Below are positions 8,011 to 15,061 of a stretch of DNA of 33,625 nucleotides, in pieces. The number at the start of each line of letters is the position of its first letter. The stretch's first letter is position 1. The translations under genes and the position numbers were made by a program. Source of the stretch: an uncultured Pelagibacteraceae bacterium (GTDB lineage: Bacteria; Pseudomonadota; Alphaproteobacteria; Pelagibacterales; Pelagibacteraceae); the NCBI GenBank assembly GCA_902517455.1, contig CABYCN010000009.1, positions 1 to 33,625 of the forward strand, read 5' to 3'. The notes beneath the pieces were generated by a model. That model saw only the letters and a list, made by a program, of their open reading frames with translations, did not search any database and was not told the DNA's origin.

Positions 8011-9336
8011 ATGTTAGATAACAAAATGCACAATATTGCTTTAAATAAAATTCATCAATTTAATAAATATTTCTTAATATATTTGGTCTTTTTAGGATTT
8101 TGTGGAATTATATTTCTATATTCTAAATACGACGTCTCTAACGACTCGACTATATCAGAATGGTTAATTAATTACCAAGGTGGCTTTACTAGAAGGGGTT
8201 TAATTGGAGAAATTTGTTTCAATATAGCTAAGTTTTTTAAAAGTGACTTAAGATTTGTTATTCTATTATTTCAGGTTTTCACTTATTTAACTTTCCTTTT
8301 TTTAACATACAAATTTTTTAAAAATATAATAATAAATTATCTTTTTTTATTTGTTATTTTTACACCCATTTTTTTACTTTACCCTATAGCTGAAATTGAA
8401 GTTTTAGCAAGAAAGGAAGTTTTTCTTTATATATACTTTTTATGTTTTTTATTTTTATCTAACCCAAATTCACATTATCACAAATATATAAATCTATATA
8501 TTGTTATAATCACACCAATTGTTTGTCTGATATATGAAGAAATAATATTATTTTTTCCATTTATAGTAGCCTGCTTAATAATACAGAGACAAGTTAAAAA
8601 ATTTAGTACATTTTTTAAAATATGTTTTTTATTTGTGCCATCTGTATTAATTGTAATTTTTTTCTTCTTATTCCCACTTTCTGTTGAAAATCACGAGGTA
8701 ATGAAAGAAAGTCTTTTAACTAATTTTAACGAAAGATGTTACATGTCTTGTAGGCTTTTAACGGTTAACGACATCAATCAATTTGGAGTAATAATTGACT
8801 TTATGTATGGTAGTAATTCAATTCAAGATATTTTTAAATTTGCTATAAGATATTTTTTGATTATTTTAATTGGTTTTTTTCCCTTATTTTTTATCGCTTA
8901 TCATTCTAAATTTAAAAAAGAAAATATTTTTTCTCAGTTCAAATTAAATAATATTTTATTTTTACTTTTATTTTTATTTATACCTCTGTTGCCACTTTTC
9001 ATTTTTGGTTACGATTGGGGTAGATGGGTCGGCATGATGATTTCCTTCTCGATTTTCTTTTATTTTTTTTTATATAAATGTCAATATATCAACGTGGATT
9101 TCGAGACAATGTCTAATAAATTATTTTTTTTAATGAATAAAAAAAAACTAGTAGTCTTTATTTTTATAATTTTTGCTTTTGGATGGAATCAAAAAACTGT
9201 TATGAGTGGTGATGTTGCAACTAATCCATTATGGAAAGTTCCTTATAATACTAGTAAGTTGATTTTTGGAGTGAAAAGTTTTAGAATTTTTCAAGACTCA
9301 CCTTTAATTTTGTGGCATAAAAAATATATCGAGTAA
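8011..9336 (+). CDS. Polytopic membrane protein, unknown function
   Basis: A 441-aa, very Phe/Ile/Leu-rich protein with about 10-12 predicted membrane helices. Motifs I associate with a family of uncharacterised marine bacterial membrane proteins are visible. They are NYQGGFTRRGLIGE in the first periplasmic loop, EVLARKEVF, a Glu pair in IYEEIIL, and GYDWGRWVGMM late in the protein. Charged residues in loops next to helices resemble the plan of polysaccharide polymerases and GT-C glycosyltransferases, but no catalytic signature proves this. It lies alone between aceA and the DmdA-like gene and shares no obvious pathway with either. No clear Shine-Dalgarno precedes the ATG. Confidence 0.75.
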   Translation: MLDNKMHNIALNKIHQFNKYFLIYLVFLGFCGIIFLYSKYDVSNDSTISEWLINYQGGFTRRGLIGEICFNIAKFFKSDLRFVILLFQVFTYLTFLFLTYKFFKNIIINYLFLFVIFTPIFLLYPIAEIEVLARKEVFLYIYFLCFLFLSNPNSHYHKYINLYIVIITPIVCLIYEEIILFFPFIVACLIIQRQVKKFSTFFKICFLFVPSVLIVIFFFLFPLSVENHEVMKESLLTNFNERCYMSCRLLTVNDINQFGVIIDFMYGSNSIQDIFKFAIRYFLIILIGFFPLFFIAYHSKFKKENIFSQFKLNNILFLLLFLFIPLLPLFIFGYDWGRWVGMMISFSIFFYFFLYKCQYINVDFETMSNKLFFLMNKKKLVVFIFIIFAFGWNQKTVMSGDVATNPLWKVPYNTSKLIFGVKSFRIFQDSPLILWHKKYIE

Positions 9337-9386
9337 TTTTTGATTATTTTAATTTATATATATCAACTTAAATATGTTTAATTTCA

Positions 9387-10526
9387 ATGAGTAATAAAAA
9401 TTTTGGTTTTGGAACACAGATAAGAAAATCCCCATATTTTGATTCTACAGTCAAATGGGGTGCTACTGGTTTTTCAGTTTATAATCACATGTATATTCCA
9501 AGAGATTTTGGAAACCCTGAGCAAAACTTCTGGAATTTAATACAAAAATCTATTTTATGCGATGTGGCAGTTGAGAGACAGGTAGAAATAAAAGGTCCTG
9601 ATGCATATAAATTTATACAATTAATCACCCCTAGAGATTTATCTAAGTTGAACATTGGTCAATGCAAATATGTTCTAATTGTAAATAATGAAGGTGGGAT
9701 AATTAATGATCCAGTTCTTTTAAGATTAGCAGAAAATCATTTTTGGTTATCACTTGCTGACAGCGATGTTTTGCTGTGGGCGCAAGGAGTTGCTATAAAT
9801 TCAGATCTTAATGTCAGTATAAGTGAACCAGATGTTTCTCCTCTACAATTACAAGGACCAACATCAAAAGAAATAATGGTAAAATTATTTGGGGAAAATA
9901 TTAAAAATCTTAAGTATTATTGGTTCAGAGAATTAGAATTAGATGATATCCCATTGATAGTTTCGAGAACCGGTTGGTCAAGTGAATTTGGATATGAGAT
10001 TTTCTTAAGAGATGGTTCTAAAGGAAATCAACTTTATGAAAAAATTATGCAAGCTGGAAAAGACTATGGTCTCAAACCAGGTCATACCTCTACAATAAGA
10101 AGGATCGAAGGGGGAATGCTTTCTTACCATGCAGATGCTGACATCAACACAAATCCATTTGAACTTGGATTAGATCGATTAGTAAGTTTAGATGGAAATA
10201 TCAATTTTATTGGAAAAAATTCCTTAAAAAAAATTAAAAAGGATGGAATTAAAAGAAAACAAGTTGGACTTGAACTATACTGTAAGCCGTTAAAAGGACC
10301 TAACACTAAATTTTGGCCAATTACTAGTGATGAAAAAAAAATAGGTAAAGTCACATCCGCAGTATATTCTCCGAGATTAAAAAAAAATATTGCTCTTGCT
10401 ATGGTTCAAGTGGATCAATCTGAAATTGGTAATAACTTAATTGTTAATATCGACGATACAAAAGTTCAATCTAAAATAATTGAGAAGCCCTTTTATGATC
10501 CTAAGAAAAAAATTACCAAAGCTTAG
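9387..10526 (+). CDS. DmdA/GcvT-family tetrahydrofolate-dependent methyltransferase
   Basis: A 379-aa single-chain protein of the aminomethyltransferase fold. It carries DMSP-demethylase-like segments: YNHMYIP, ERQVEIKGPDA, LITPRDLSK, DVSPLQLQGP and RRIEGGMLSYHAD. At the site where glycine-cleavage T proteins have GGxxDD it has GGIINDP, as in DmdA, which argues against ordinary GcvT. The family moves a methyl or methylene group from a sulfur or nitrogen compound to tetrahydrofolate. DMSP demethylation is possible, but the sequence looks like a divergent paralogue, so the substrate is open. It overlaps by 4 nt the convergent ABC permease. No glycine cleavage P or H genes are nearby. Confidence 0.8.
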   Translation: MSNKNFGFGTQIRKSPYFDSTVKWGATGFSVYNHMYIPRDFGNPEQNFWNLIQKSILCDVAVERQVEIKGPDAYKFIQLITPRDLSKLNIGQCKYVLIVNNEGGIINDPVLLRLAENHFWLSLADSDVLLWAQGVAINSDLNVSISEPDVSPLQLQGPTSKEIMVKLFGENIKNLKYYWFRELELDDIPLIVSRTGWSSEFGYEIFLRDGSKGNQLYEKIMQAGKDYGLKPGHTSTIRRIEGGMLSYHADADINTNPFELGLDRLVSLDGNINFIGKNSLKKIKKDGIKRKQVGLELYCKPLKGPNTKFWPITSDEKKIGKVTSAVYSPRLKKNIALAMVQVDQSEIGNNLIVNIDDTKVQSKIIEKPFYDPKKKITKA

Positions 10527-11290
10527 GATTTTATATTATATCCTTTTTTCAAAAGCATACTAACAATAATAATACAAAAAACTAAAAATAAAATCATTGA
10601 GGAAATACTTATCCAAATATTAAAATCAGATACCCCATAAAATGAATATCTTAAACCATTAATTAGATAAACTACTGGATTAAAATAAGTCACTGTTTGC
10701 CAAAATGGTGGCAACATATCTAAAGAATATAAACTTCCACCTAAAAAAACCATAGGCGTAATAATTAAAGTAGGGACAACTGACATTTGTTCAAAGTTGG
10801 ATCTCATTAAACCTATTAGAAATCCAAATAAAGCAAATGTAAAAGCTACCAAAACAAGTATCACGATCATCAAAAATGGTTTTTGAACATAAACATCAAC
10901 AAAAAAAGTTGATGTTATAAATATTATAACGCCAACAATTAAAGTTTTTGTTGCTCCTGCCCCTACAAAAGCAAGCACTATTTCAAATGTAGATATTGGC
11001 GCAGCTAAAATTTCGTAAATTGTGCCATTAAATTTTGGAAAAAATATACCAAATGAAGTGTTACTTATGGATTGAGTTAATAAAGTTAGCATCAGCAAGC
11101 CCGGAACAATATATGATCCATAACTTATTCCATCAATGTTTTGAACGTATCCACCAATAACTGAACCAAATACAATAAAATAAAGAGAAGTTGATAAAAC
11201 AGGTGAAACCAATGATTGACCGAGGGTCCTTTTAAACCTATCCATTTCATGTAAATATATTGACTTAAAAGCGATATAATTAAATTGCAT
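10523..11290 (-). CDS. ABC-2 type transporter permease (YadH-like)
   Basis: Membrane subunit of an exporter: 255 aa with about six helices, a short basic N-terminus (HEMDRFKRTL) and the ABC-2 loop segments GSVIGGYV and GIFFPKFNGTIYEILAAP. LYSLDMLPPFWQTVTYFNPV is typical of the YadH/NodJ branch. The start overlaps the ATPase gene by 11 nt, which indicates translational coupling. Partner and order (ATPase first, permease second) match YadG-YadH. The exported substrate is unknown; relatives handle polysaccharides, lipids or drugs. The 3' end overlaps the convergent methyltransferase gene by 4 nt. Confidence 0.9.
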   Translation of the reverse strand: MQFNYIAFKSIYLHEMDRFKRTLGQSLVSPVLSTSLYFIVFGSVIGGYVQNIDGISYGSYIVPGLLMLTLLTQSISNTSFGIFFPKFNGTIYEILAAPISTFEIVLAFVGAGATKTLIVGVIIFITSTFFVDVYVQKPFLMIVILVLVAFTFALFGFLIGLMRSNFEQMSVVPTLIITPMVFLGGSLYSLDMLPPFWQTVTYFNPVVYLINGLRYSFYGVSDFNIWISISSMILFLVFCIIIVSMLLKKGYNIKS

Positions 11291-12215
11291 TGTCCTCCCT
11301 AACTAAACTAACAAATACTTTCTCTAGAGAATTTTGCTCTGTTTTTAAATCTGCAAGTCTTAAACCAGCATCTTTTAAATCTTGCAATAAGTTTGTTATA
11401 CCTGTTCGCTTTGCATCAACGTTATAGATATAATCTAATGACATATTGTTATTTCCTATAGTCAAATTGTATTTCTCAAGTTGACTGGGAATTTGTGATA
11501 TTTTTTCTTGGAGCTCTATTGTTAATTTTTTTGTCCCCATTTTTTTTAAAAGCTCTTTAGTTTTATCTACTACTATTATCTCACCCTGATTTATTACTCC
11601 AACTCGATCGGCTATTACTTCTGCTTCTTCTATATAATGAGTAGTCAAAATTATTGTAACACCGATTTTTCTTAAAGATTTTACAATTTTCCACATATCT
11701 TGTCTTAATTCAACATCAACTCCAGCTGTTGGTTCATCCAAGAATAATATACTTGGTTCATGAGACAAGGCTTTTGCTATTAAAACTCTTCTTTTCATAC
11801 CGCCAGACAACTGACGAAGTCTGAGATCTTTTTTATCCCATAAACTTAATTGTTTCAAAATTTTTTCAATGTGTTGCGGATTTGGTTTTTTTCCGTAAAG
11901 ACCTCTTGAATATGAAACATTGTTAAAGACTGTTTCGAATTGTTCCAAAGTTAACTCTTGAGGCACTATTCCTATTCTCGATCTTGTTTCTCTAAAATCT
12001 TTGATGATATCATAATTTTCTACTAAAACTTTTCCTGATGATGGAATTACGACACCACAAATAATACTTATCAAAGTAGTTTTGCCTGCACCATTAGGTC
12101 CTAGCATTGCAAAGATTTCACCTTTTTTTATATTTAGATTAATGTTTTTTAAAGCTGTAAATCCATTATCATAAACTTTTGATAGATCACTTATTACTAT
12201 TTGATTGTCTGACAT
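11280..12215 (-). CDS. ABC transporter ATP-binding protein (YadG-like)
   Basis: Cytoplasmic ATPase of the exporter with the permease encoded downstream. The 311-aa product has Walker A GPNGAGKTT (39-47), signature LSGGMKRR (136-143) and Walker B ILFLDEP (156-162). The C-terminal extension of about 80 residues is typical of ABC-2 exporters. It is the first gene of a two-gene unit; 50 nt separate its start from the end of thiV, so read-through from the thiamine operon is possible. Nothing in the sequence identifies the cargo. Confidence 0.93.
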   Translation of the reverse strand: MSDNQIVISDLSKVYDNGFTALKNINLNIKKGEIFAMLGPNGAGKTTLISIICGVVIPSSGKVLVENYDIIKDFRETRSRIGIVPQELTLEQFETVFNNVSYSRGLYGKKPNPQHIEKILKQLSLWDKKDLRLRQLSGGMKRRVLIAKALSHEPSILFLDEPTAGVDVELRQDMWKIVKSLRKIGVTIILTTHYIEEAEVIADRVGVINQGEIIVVDKTKELLKKMGTKKLTIELQEKISQIPSQLEKYNLTIGNNNMSLDYIYNVDAKRTGITNLLQDLKDAGLRLADLKTEQNSLEKVFVSLVREDNAI

Positions 12216-12265
12216 TTCATCAGATATATAGCAACTAATTACCTTAATACAATCTACTATTATAT

Positions 12266-13705
12266 TTAGCGTTTAACTTTAAGAACTATCAAGGGTAGAA
12301 AAGTTGCTATTGCAAAAGATAAAAATAATAATGATTGTGAGACAAAAGGTGCAAATATTTCTTTAGGTAATAAAATGCCTACTAATAAACTTTTAGAGAA
12401 ATCAGGTGTGGGGAACATCAAAAATCCACCAATTAGTCCAATTATAATCGATACGTAAGCAGTTTTTTCATTAATTTTTTTATTGTAGAAACTATAAAAA
12501 ACAGTGAGCACAAAAGCACAACAGAATAAATCAGCTAATAAAAATAAATACAAAATGTCAAACCCTTTTGATGCAACAATAAATGAGATTAATGATAAAA
12601 ACAAAATCATATATTTAGAAACTTTTAAGTAATTTGTTTTTTTGTCTAGATTAAATGTTGCTTTTCCATCTACAACGATCAAGCTTGATATTGCATTTAC
12701 CAAAGTATCTACAGTAGAAATAGTCAATGCCAAACCTAGTATAATTACTACAACAGAAAGTAGTTCTGTTTGATCTTTAAGTAATAATATAAAAAAACCA
12801 AGATCAGGCCTTGTGGTAGGGTCTATAGAAAAGGCAATCATTCCTGTAAAACCCATATAAAAAACGACAGGTATTATTAAAAAAAAAGATATAATTAAGC
12901 TTTTCTTGAGAGTTTCAAAGTTTTTAGCAGCATACACTCTTTGCCAATTACCCTGATGAAATAAATTAGTTGCAGCTACTGCAATAAAAAAGGTTAAACC
13001 AGCTGTATAATTAGGTACGTAAGATGAGCTCAATAGTTGAGGATTTTTTTCTTTTATAAAATTAAAAGAAAATTCGGATCCTGTAAAAGAGGTTATGTAA
13101 ATTAAAGAAATTAACAAAAGAACTCCTATAACGATCATTTGAATGTTATCAGTGAATATAGAAGCCCTTAAGCCTCCATACAAAGTATAAGCGAGAGTAG
13201 ATAATAAAACAATTAAAGCAGTTATCCAAAGCTTTGTGCCTGAAATATAGTTAATTAGAACAGCTACTGCAGTAACTTCAGCACATAAAAAAATAAACAT
13301 ATAAAAGATTGTCATTAATAGAATTAGTTTAAATAAACTTTTTCCAAACTTTTTACGCATAAACTCAACTAAAGAGGATCCTTTAGGAAATTCTTTTCTA
13401 ATTTTTTTTCCAAGATATATTAAAAAAAACATTGGAAAGGCTGTGCCTAGCGAATATCCTATAATAGCCCCTATTCCTCCCCATGTTGCCGCTGAAGCTG
13501 GACCAAATAAAATCCATGCTCCCAAAGCTGAAGCAGTTAAACTTGTTGTTAATGAAAATAATCCAATATTTCTATTGGCAGTTAGATAGTTATTTAGACC
13601 TTGATATTTTTTTGAATTATATATGCCTAAAAAAACAAATATTAAACTAATGAAAATAACTAATGTTAACGACGTATATTGACTTAAAAAATATGTTTTA
13701 TCCAT
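12266..13705 (-). CDS. thiV: Sodium:solute symporter under a TPP riboswitch (ThiV type)
   Basis: A 479-aa SSS-family sodium-coupled transporter with about 13 membrane helices; family segments include LTASALGAWILFGPASAA and TLYGGLRASIFTDNIQM. A TPP riboswitch lies directly in front, which marks it as an importer of thiamine or a precursor. SAR11 genomes carry a symporter, thiV, in this setting, thought to import the pyrimidine precursor HMP. I chose ATG at 13703-13705. A longer ORF to 13807 exists, but its extra 34 codons translate the riboswitch and upstream gene end, and the AGGGAA ribosome site suits the shorter form. Upstream genes on the strand encode two small unknown proteins. Confidence 0.88.
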   Translation of the reverse strand: MDKTYFLSQYTSLTLVIFISLIFVFLGIYNSKKYQGLNNYLTANRNIGLFSLTTSLTASALGAWILFGPASAATWGGIGAIIGYSLGTAFPMFFLIYLGKKIRKEFPKGSSLVEFMRKKFGKSLFKLILLMTIFYMFIFLCAEVTAVAVLINYISGTKLWITALIVLLSTLAYTLYGGLRASIFTDNIQMIVIGVLLLISLIYITSFTGSEFSFNFIKEKNPQLLSSSYVPNYTAGLTFFIAVAATNLFHQGNWQRVYAAKNFETLKKSLIISFFLIIPVVFYMGFTGMIAFSIDPTTRPDLGFFILLLKDQTELLSVVVIILGLALTISTVDTLVNAISSLIVVDGKATFNLDKKTNYLKVSKYMILFLSLISFIVASKGFDILYLFLLADLFCCAFVLTVFYSFYNKKINEKTAYVSIIIGLIGGFLMFPTPDFSKSLLVGILLPKEIFAPFVSQSLLFLSFAIATFLPLIVLKVKR

Positions 13706-13707
13706 AA

Positions 13708-13773
13708 TTTCCCTTTCTGAATTACCGGACAGGTTCTTAGGGTTTAATCTCAGTCTGTAAAGACACCCCTTAA
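13708..13773 (-). promoter_or_regulatory. TPP riboswitch (thi-box) controlling thiV
   Basis: Read on the minus strand, the conserved aptamer parts appear in order. They are AGGGGTGTC, stem P3 GTCT-TTAC-AGAC, CTGAGA, ACCCT closing P2, GAACCTG, CCGGTAATTC and GAAAGGGAA. They match the TPP consensus CTGAGA...ACCC...GAACCTG...GGTAAT...GGGAA. The P4/P5 arm is short. There is no separate expression platform: the terminal AGGGAA is itself the Shine-Dalgarno 4 nt before the thiV ATG, so TPP binding should hide it and block translation. The element fits in the 76 nt between the 95-aa gene and thiV. Confidence 0.92.
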
Positions 13774-13781
13774 ATGGTGGA

Positions 13782-14069
13782 TTACACTTTATTATCCATA
13801 ATTTCAACCATACATTTCGTTGCGTATTCTCTCCACTCAGCCGAACTTTTACCTTTGAGACTATCTAAATGATTGCGATTATTTTGAATATCCTCTTTAT
13901 GTTTAATTTTATCTTTTTCATCTAAGTTTTCTTCCATATTCGTTAAATTGGTCTCCATAGCTTTAATCCAATTATTTCCTAACTCAACACACTTTTGATC
14001 ATCTTTTTCATCACAAATTTGTTTAAAAAAATTAAAGATAACGTCATCAGTTTTTACTGAGCTACTCAT
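13782..14069 (-). CDS. Helical hypothetical protein (95 aa) upstream of thiV
   Basis: A polar, acidic-basic, mostly helical 95-residue protein with no signal peptide or membrane segment. It has three Cys residues (QICDEKDDQKC near residues 18-26 and TKCMVEIM near 86), a spacing that could allow disulfides or metal binding. The centre (METNLTNMEENLDEKDKIKHKED) looks like a coiled coil. It lies 11 nt downstream of the 59-aa membrane ORF and just before the TPP riboswitch, in one transcription unit with thiV, but the riboswitch should not control its translation. I do not recognise a family. Confidence 0.65.
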   Translation of the reverse strand: MSSSVKTDDVIFNFFKQICDEKDDQKCVELGNNWIKAMETNLTNMEENLDEKDKIKHKEDIQNNRNHLDSLKGKSSAEWREYATKCMVEIMDNKV

Positions 14070-14080
14070 TGAAAAAAATA

Positions 14081-14260
14081 TTATCTTTTAAAGCAGTTGT
14101 TGACTAAGATTGCCATTAAAATCCAAATGACAAACACCTCACCGTTTGTAAAAGAATAATCAGCGCCTGCAAAACCCGCCACAATGTTTATGGCATAAAT
14201 GATAACTGTTGATGCTACCAAACTTACTAACAAATTTATTAAACCATTTATATATTTCAT
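14081..14260 (-). CDS. Small two-helix membrane protein (59 aa), unknown function
   Basis: A 59-codon ORF from ATG at 14258-14260 to TAA at 14081-14083. A first helix spans about residues 6-30 (LINLLVSLVASTVIIYAINIV), followed by a short polar turn with GADYSFTNGE and a second helix (42-54, VFVIWILMAILV). Residues such as GFAGADYSFTNGE give it a normal protein composition for its size. It ends 11 nt before the 95-aa gene and is the first gene of the minus-strand thiV unit; a promoter should lie within about 14261-14350. The family is unknown. Being in line with a vitamin transporter suggests, but does not show, a related role. Confidence 0.6.
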   Translation of the reverse strand: MKYINGLINLLVSLVASTVIIYAINIVAGFAGADYSFTNGEVFVIWILMAILVNNCFKR

Positions 14261-14351
14261 TAGTTAAGATTATATATATTTATTTTCAAAGCAATTTAAA
14301 ATTTCTATTAATAGGTGAATTTTTTTAATGCGCGAATATCATAAAAACACA

Positions 14352-14410
14352 AGGTTGTATTCAATTAATTTATTTTAATTTATGCTAAATATATATCTTG
14401 AATACAACCT
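14352..14410. repeat. 12-bp inverted repeat in the 14.26-14.6 kb spacer
   Basis: AGGTTGTATTCA (14352-14363) pairs perfectly with TGAATACAACCT (14399-14410), with one further A-T pair inside, around a very AT-rich 33-nt loop. The loop holds -10-like words (TATGCT at 14381-14386). It could be two operator half-sites flanking a promoter, or the 5' stem of the plus-strand transcript described next. Confidence 0.5.
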
Positions 14411-14447
14411 GCTAAAAATTTAACTTTTTATTAAGGAGGTTATTCAC

Positions 14448-14474
14448 ATGAATCAAAAGCCACCTGATACTTAG
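14448..14474 (+). CDS. 8-codon ORF MNQKPPDT with perfect Shine-Dalgarno
   Basis: ATG-AAT-CAA-AAG-CCA-CCT-GAT-ACT-TAG follows AAGGAGGT by 7 nt, the best ribosome site seen in the window. PPD is a known strong ribosome-stalling motif that depends on EF-P, so the ORF may be a leader peptide whose translation senses something, rather than a functional protein. No downstream gene lies on the same strand before the terminator. Confidence 0.35.
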   Translation: MNQKPPDT

Positions 14475-14547
14475 CTGGCTAATTGCATAATCAATACAAA
14501 TATAAAAAATAAAATCCGTTTGGATTTAAAAGCCAAAAAAGCAATAT

Positions 14548-14594
14548 AGAGGAGCTCTTTTGGAAAAAAAACTAAAAGAGCTAACCTCTTTTTT
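14548..14594 (+). terminator. Strong rho-independent terminator
   Basis: Stem AGCTCTTTT (14553-14561) with AAAAGAGCT (14574-14582), extended by AGAGG (14548-14552) with CCTCT (14585-14589) after a 2-nt bulge, then six T residues on the plus strand. The T run shows that it terminates plus-strand transcription. It ends 5 nt from the minus-strand cytochrome stop and may serve that gene weakly. Confidence 0.75.
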
Positions 14595-14599
14595 ACAAA

Positions 14600-15061
14600 T
14601 TAATGTGAAGCTCTAAATTTACTGTGGCAAGCTTTGCAATTAGACCACATAAATTTACCAAGGGTGCCTTTTATATCATCTGAAGTTTCAATTATTTTGG
14701 TCAGTTTAATCATATCATTTGATGATTTAGTCATTAAATCGTTAAATTCATTTTTATTTTCCCAAATAATTGCTAATGCTTCTGTCTTAAATCCTTCTTT
14801 GGAATTATCAGGAAAATATTCAATTAATGTTTTATAATTTTCACTCATTTCTATCATCAAAGTTTTCGCTTTTTCAAATTCACCTTTACTAGCTAAAGCT
14901 TGAACCCTTTTTGCTGTGCTATAATTCTTACTGAATAATGCTTTTCTTCCTTTGATTATCTCTTCAACTGAAAGTTCAGAGTTTGCAGGAAGCGACAAAA
15001 ATACAAAAATTGAAATAAAGAAAATATACTTTAGCCCTATAATATTATATTTTATTAACAT
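14600..15061 (-). CDS. Cytochrome c'-type (class II) periplasmic cytochrome
   Basis: A 153-aa secreted c-type cytochrome. A signal peptide covers about residues 1-28 (hydrophobic run YIFFISIFVFLSL, then PANS). The mature part is a four-helix bundle, and the single haem motif CKACH (142-146) lies at the very C-terminus, as in cytochromes c' and c556. It should carry electrons in the periplasm or bind small gases; the partner is not proven. The adjacent divergent cytochrome b561 is the obvious candidate. The ATG is the only Met near the start, and it abuts the b561 start in a shared CATATG, so there is no untranslated spacer. Confidence 0.87.
   Translation of the reverse strand: MLIKYNIIGLKYIFFISIFVFLSLPANSELSVEEIIKGRKALFSKNYSTAKRVQALASKGEFEKAKTLMIEMSENYKTLIEYFPDNSKEGFKTEALAIIWENKNEFNDLMTKSSNDMIKLTKIIETSDDIKGTLGKFMWSNCKACHSKFRASH
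15038..15043 (+). promoter_or_regulatory. Consensus -10 box (TATAAT) before cytochrome b561
   Basis: TATAAT lies 18 nt upstream of the b561 ATG, inside the signal-peptide codons of the divergent cytochrome c gene. It would give a leader of only about 12 nt, and no Shine-Dalgarno is seen. The -35 region is not clear. Confidence 0.35.

Larger units (their letters stand above)
14352..14594 (+). ncRNA. Candidate small structured transcript
   Basis: This 243-nt plus-strand stretch contains no long gene but looks like a complete small transcript. In order it has a 12-bp stem-loop (14352-14410), a perfect AAGGAGGT (14433-14440) before an 8-codon ORF, and a small hairpin AAATCC-GTTT-GGATTT. A strong terminator ends it at 14548-14594. 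The segment GAGGTTA over the ribosome site (14436-14442) is complementary to TAACCTC (14582-14588) in the terminator's 3' arm, so two exclusive folds are possible. No known RNA family was recognised; RNase P RNA, tmRNA, 6S and SRP RNA signatures are absent. The rest of 14261-14599 holds only the minus-strand promoter region of the 59-aa gene. Confidence 0.45.

Noticed and set aside
13706-13807. N-terminal extension of the ThiV-type symporter (34 codons)
   Set aside because: It translates the TPP riboswitch and the end of the upstream gene; the AGGGAA site and family start favour ATG at 13705.
14261-14599. Known RNA families (RNase P, tmRNA, 6S, SRP) in the spacer
   Set aside because: None of their conserved core sequences could be found; only local hairpins, an SD and a terminator are present.
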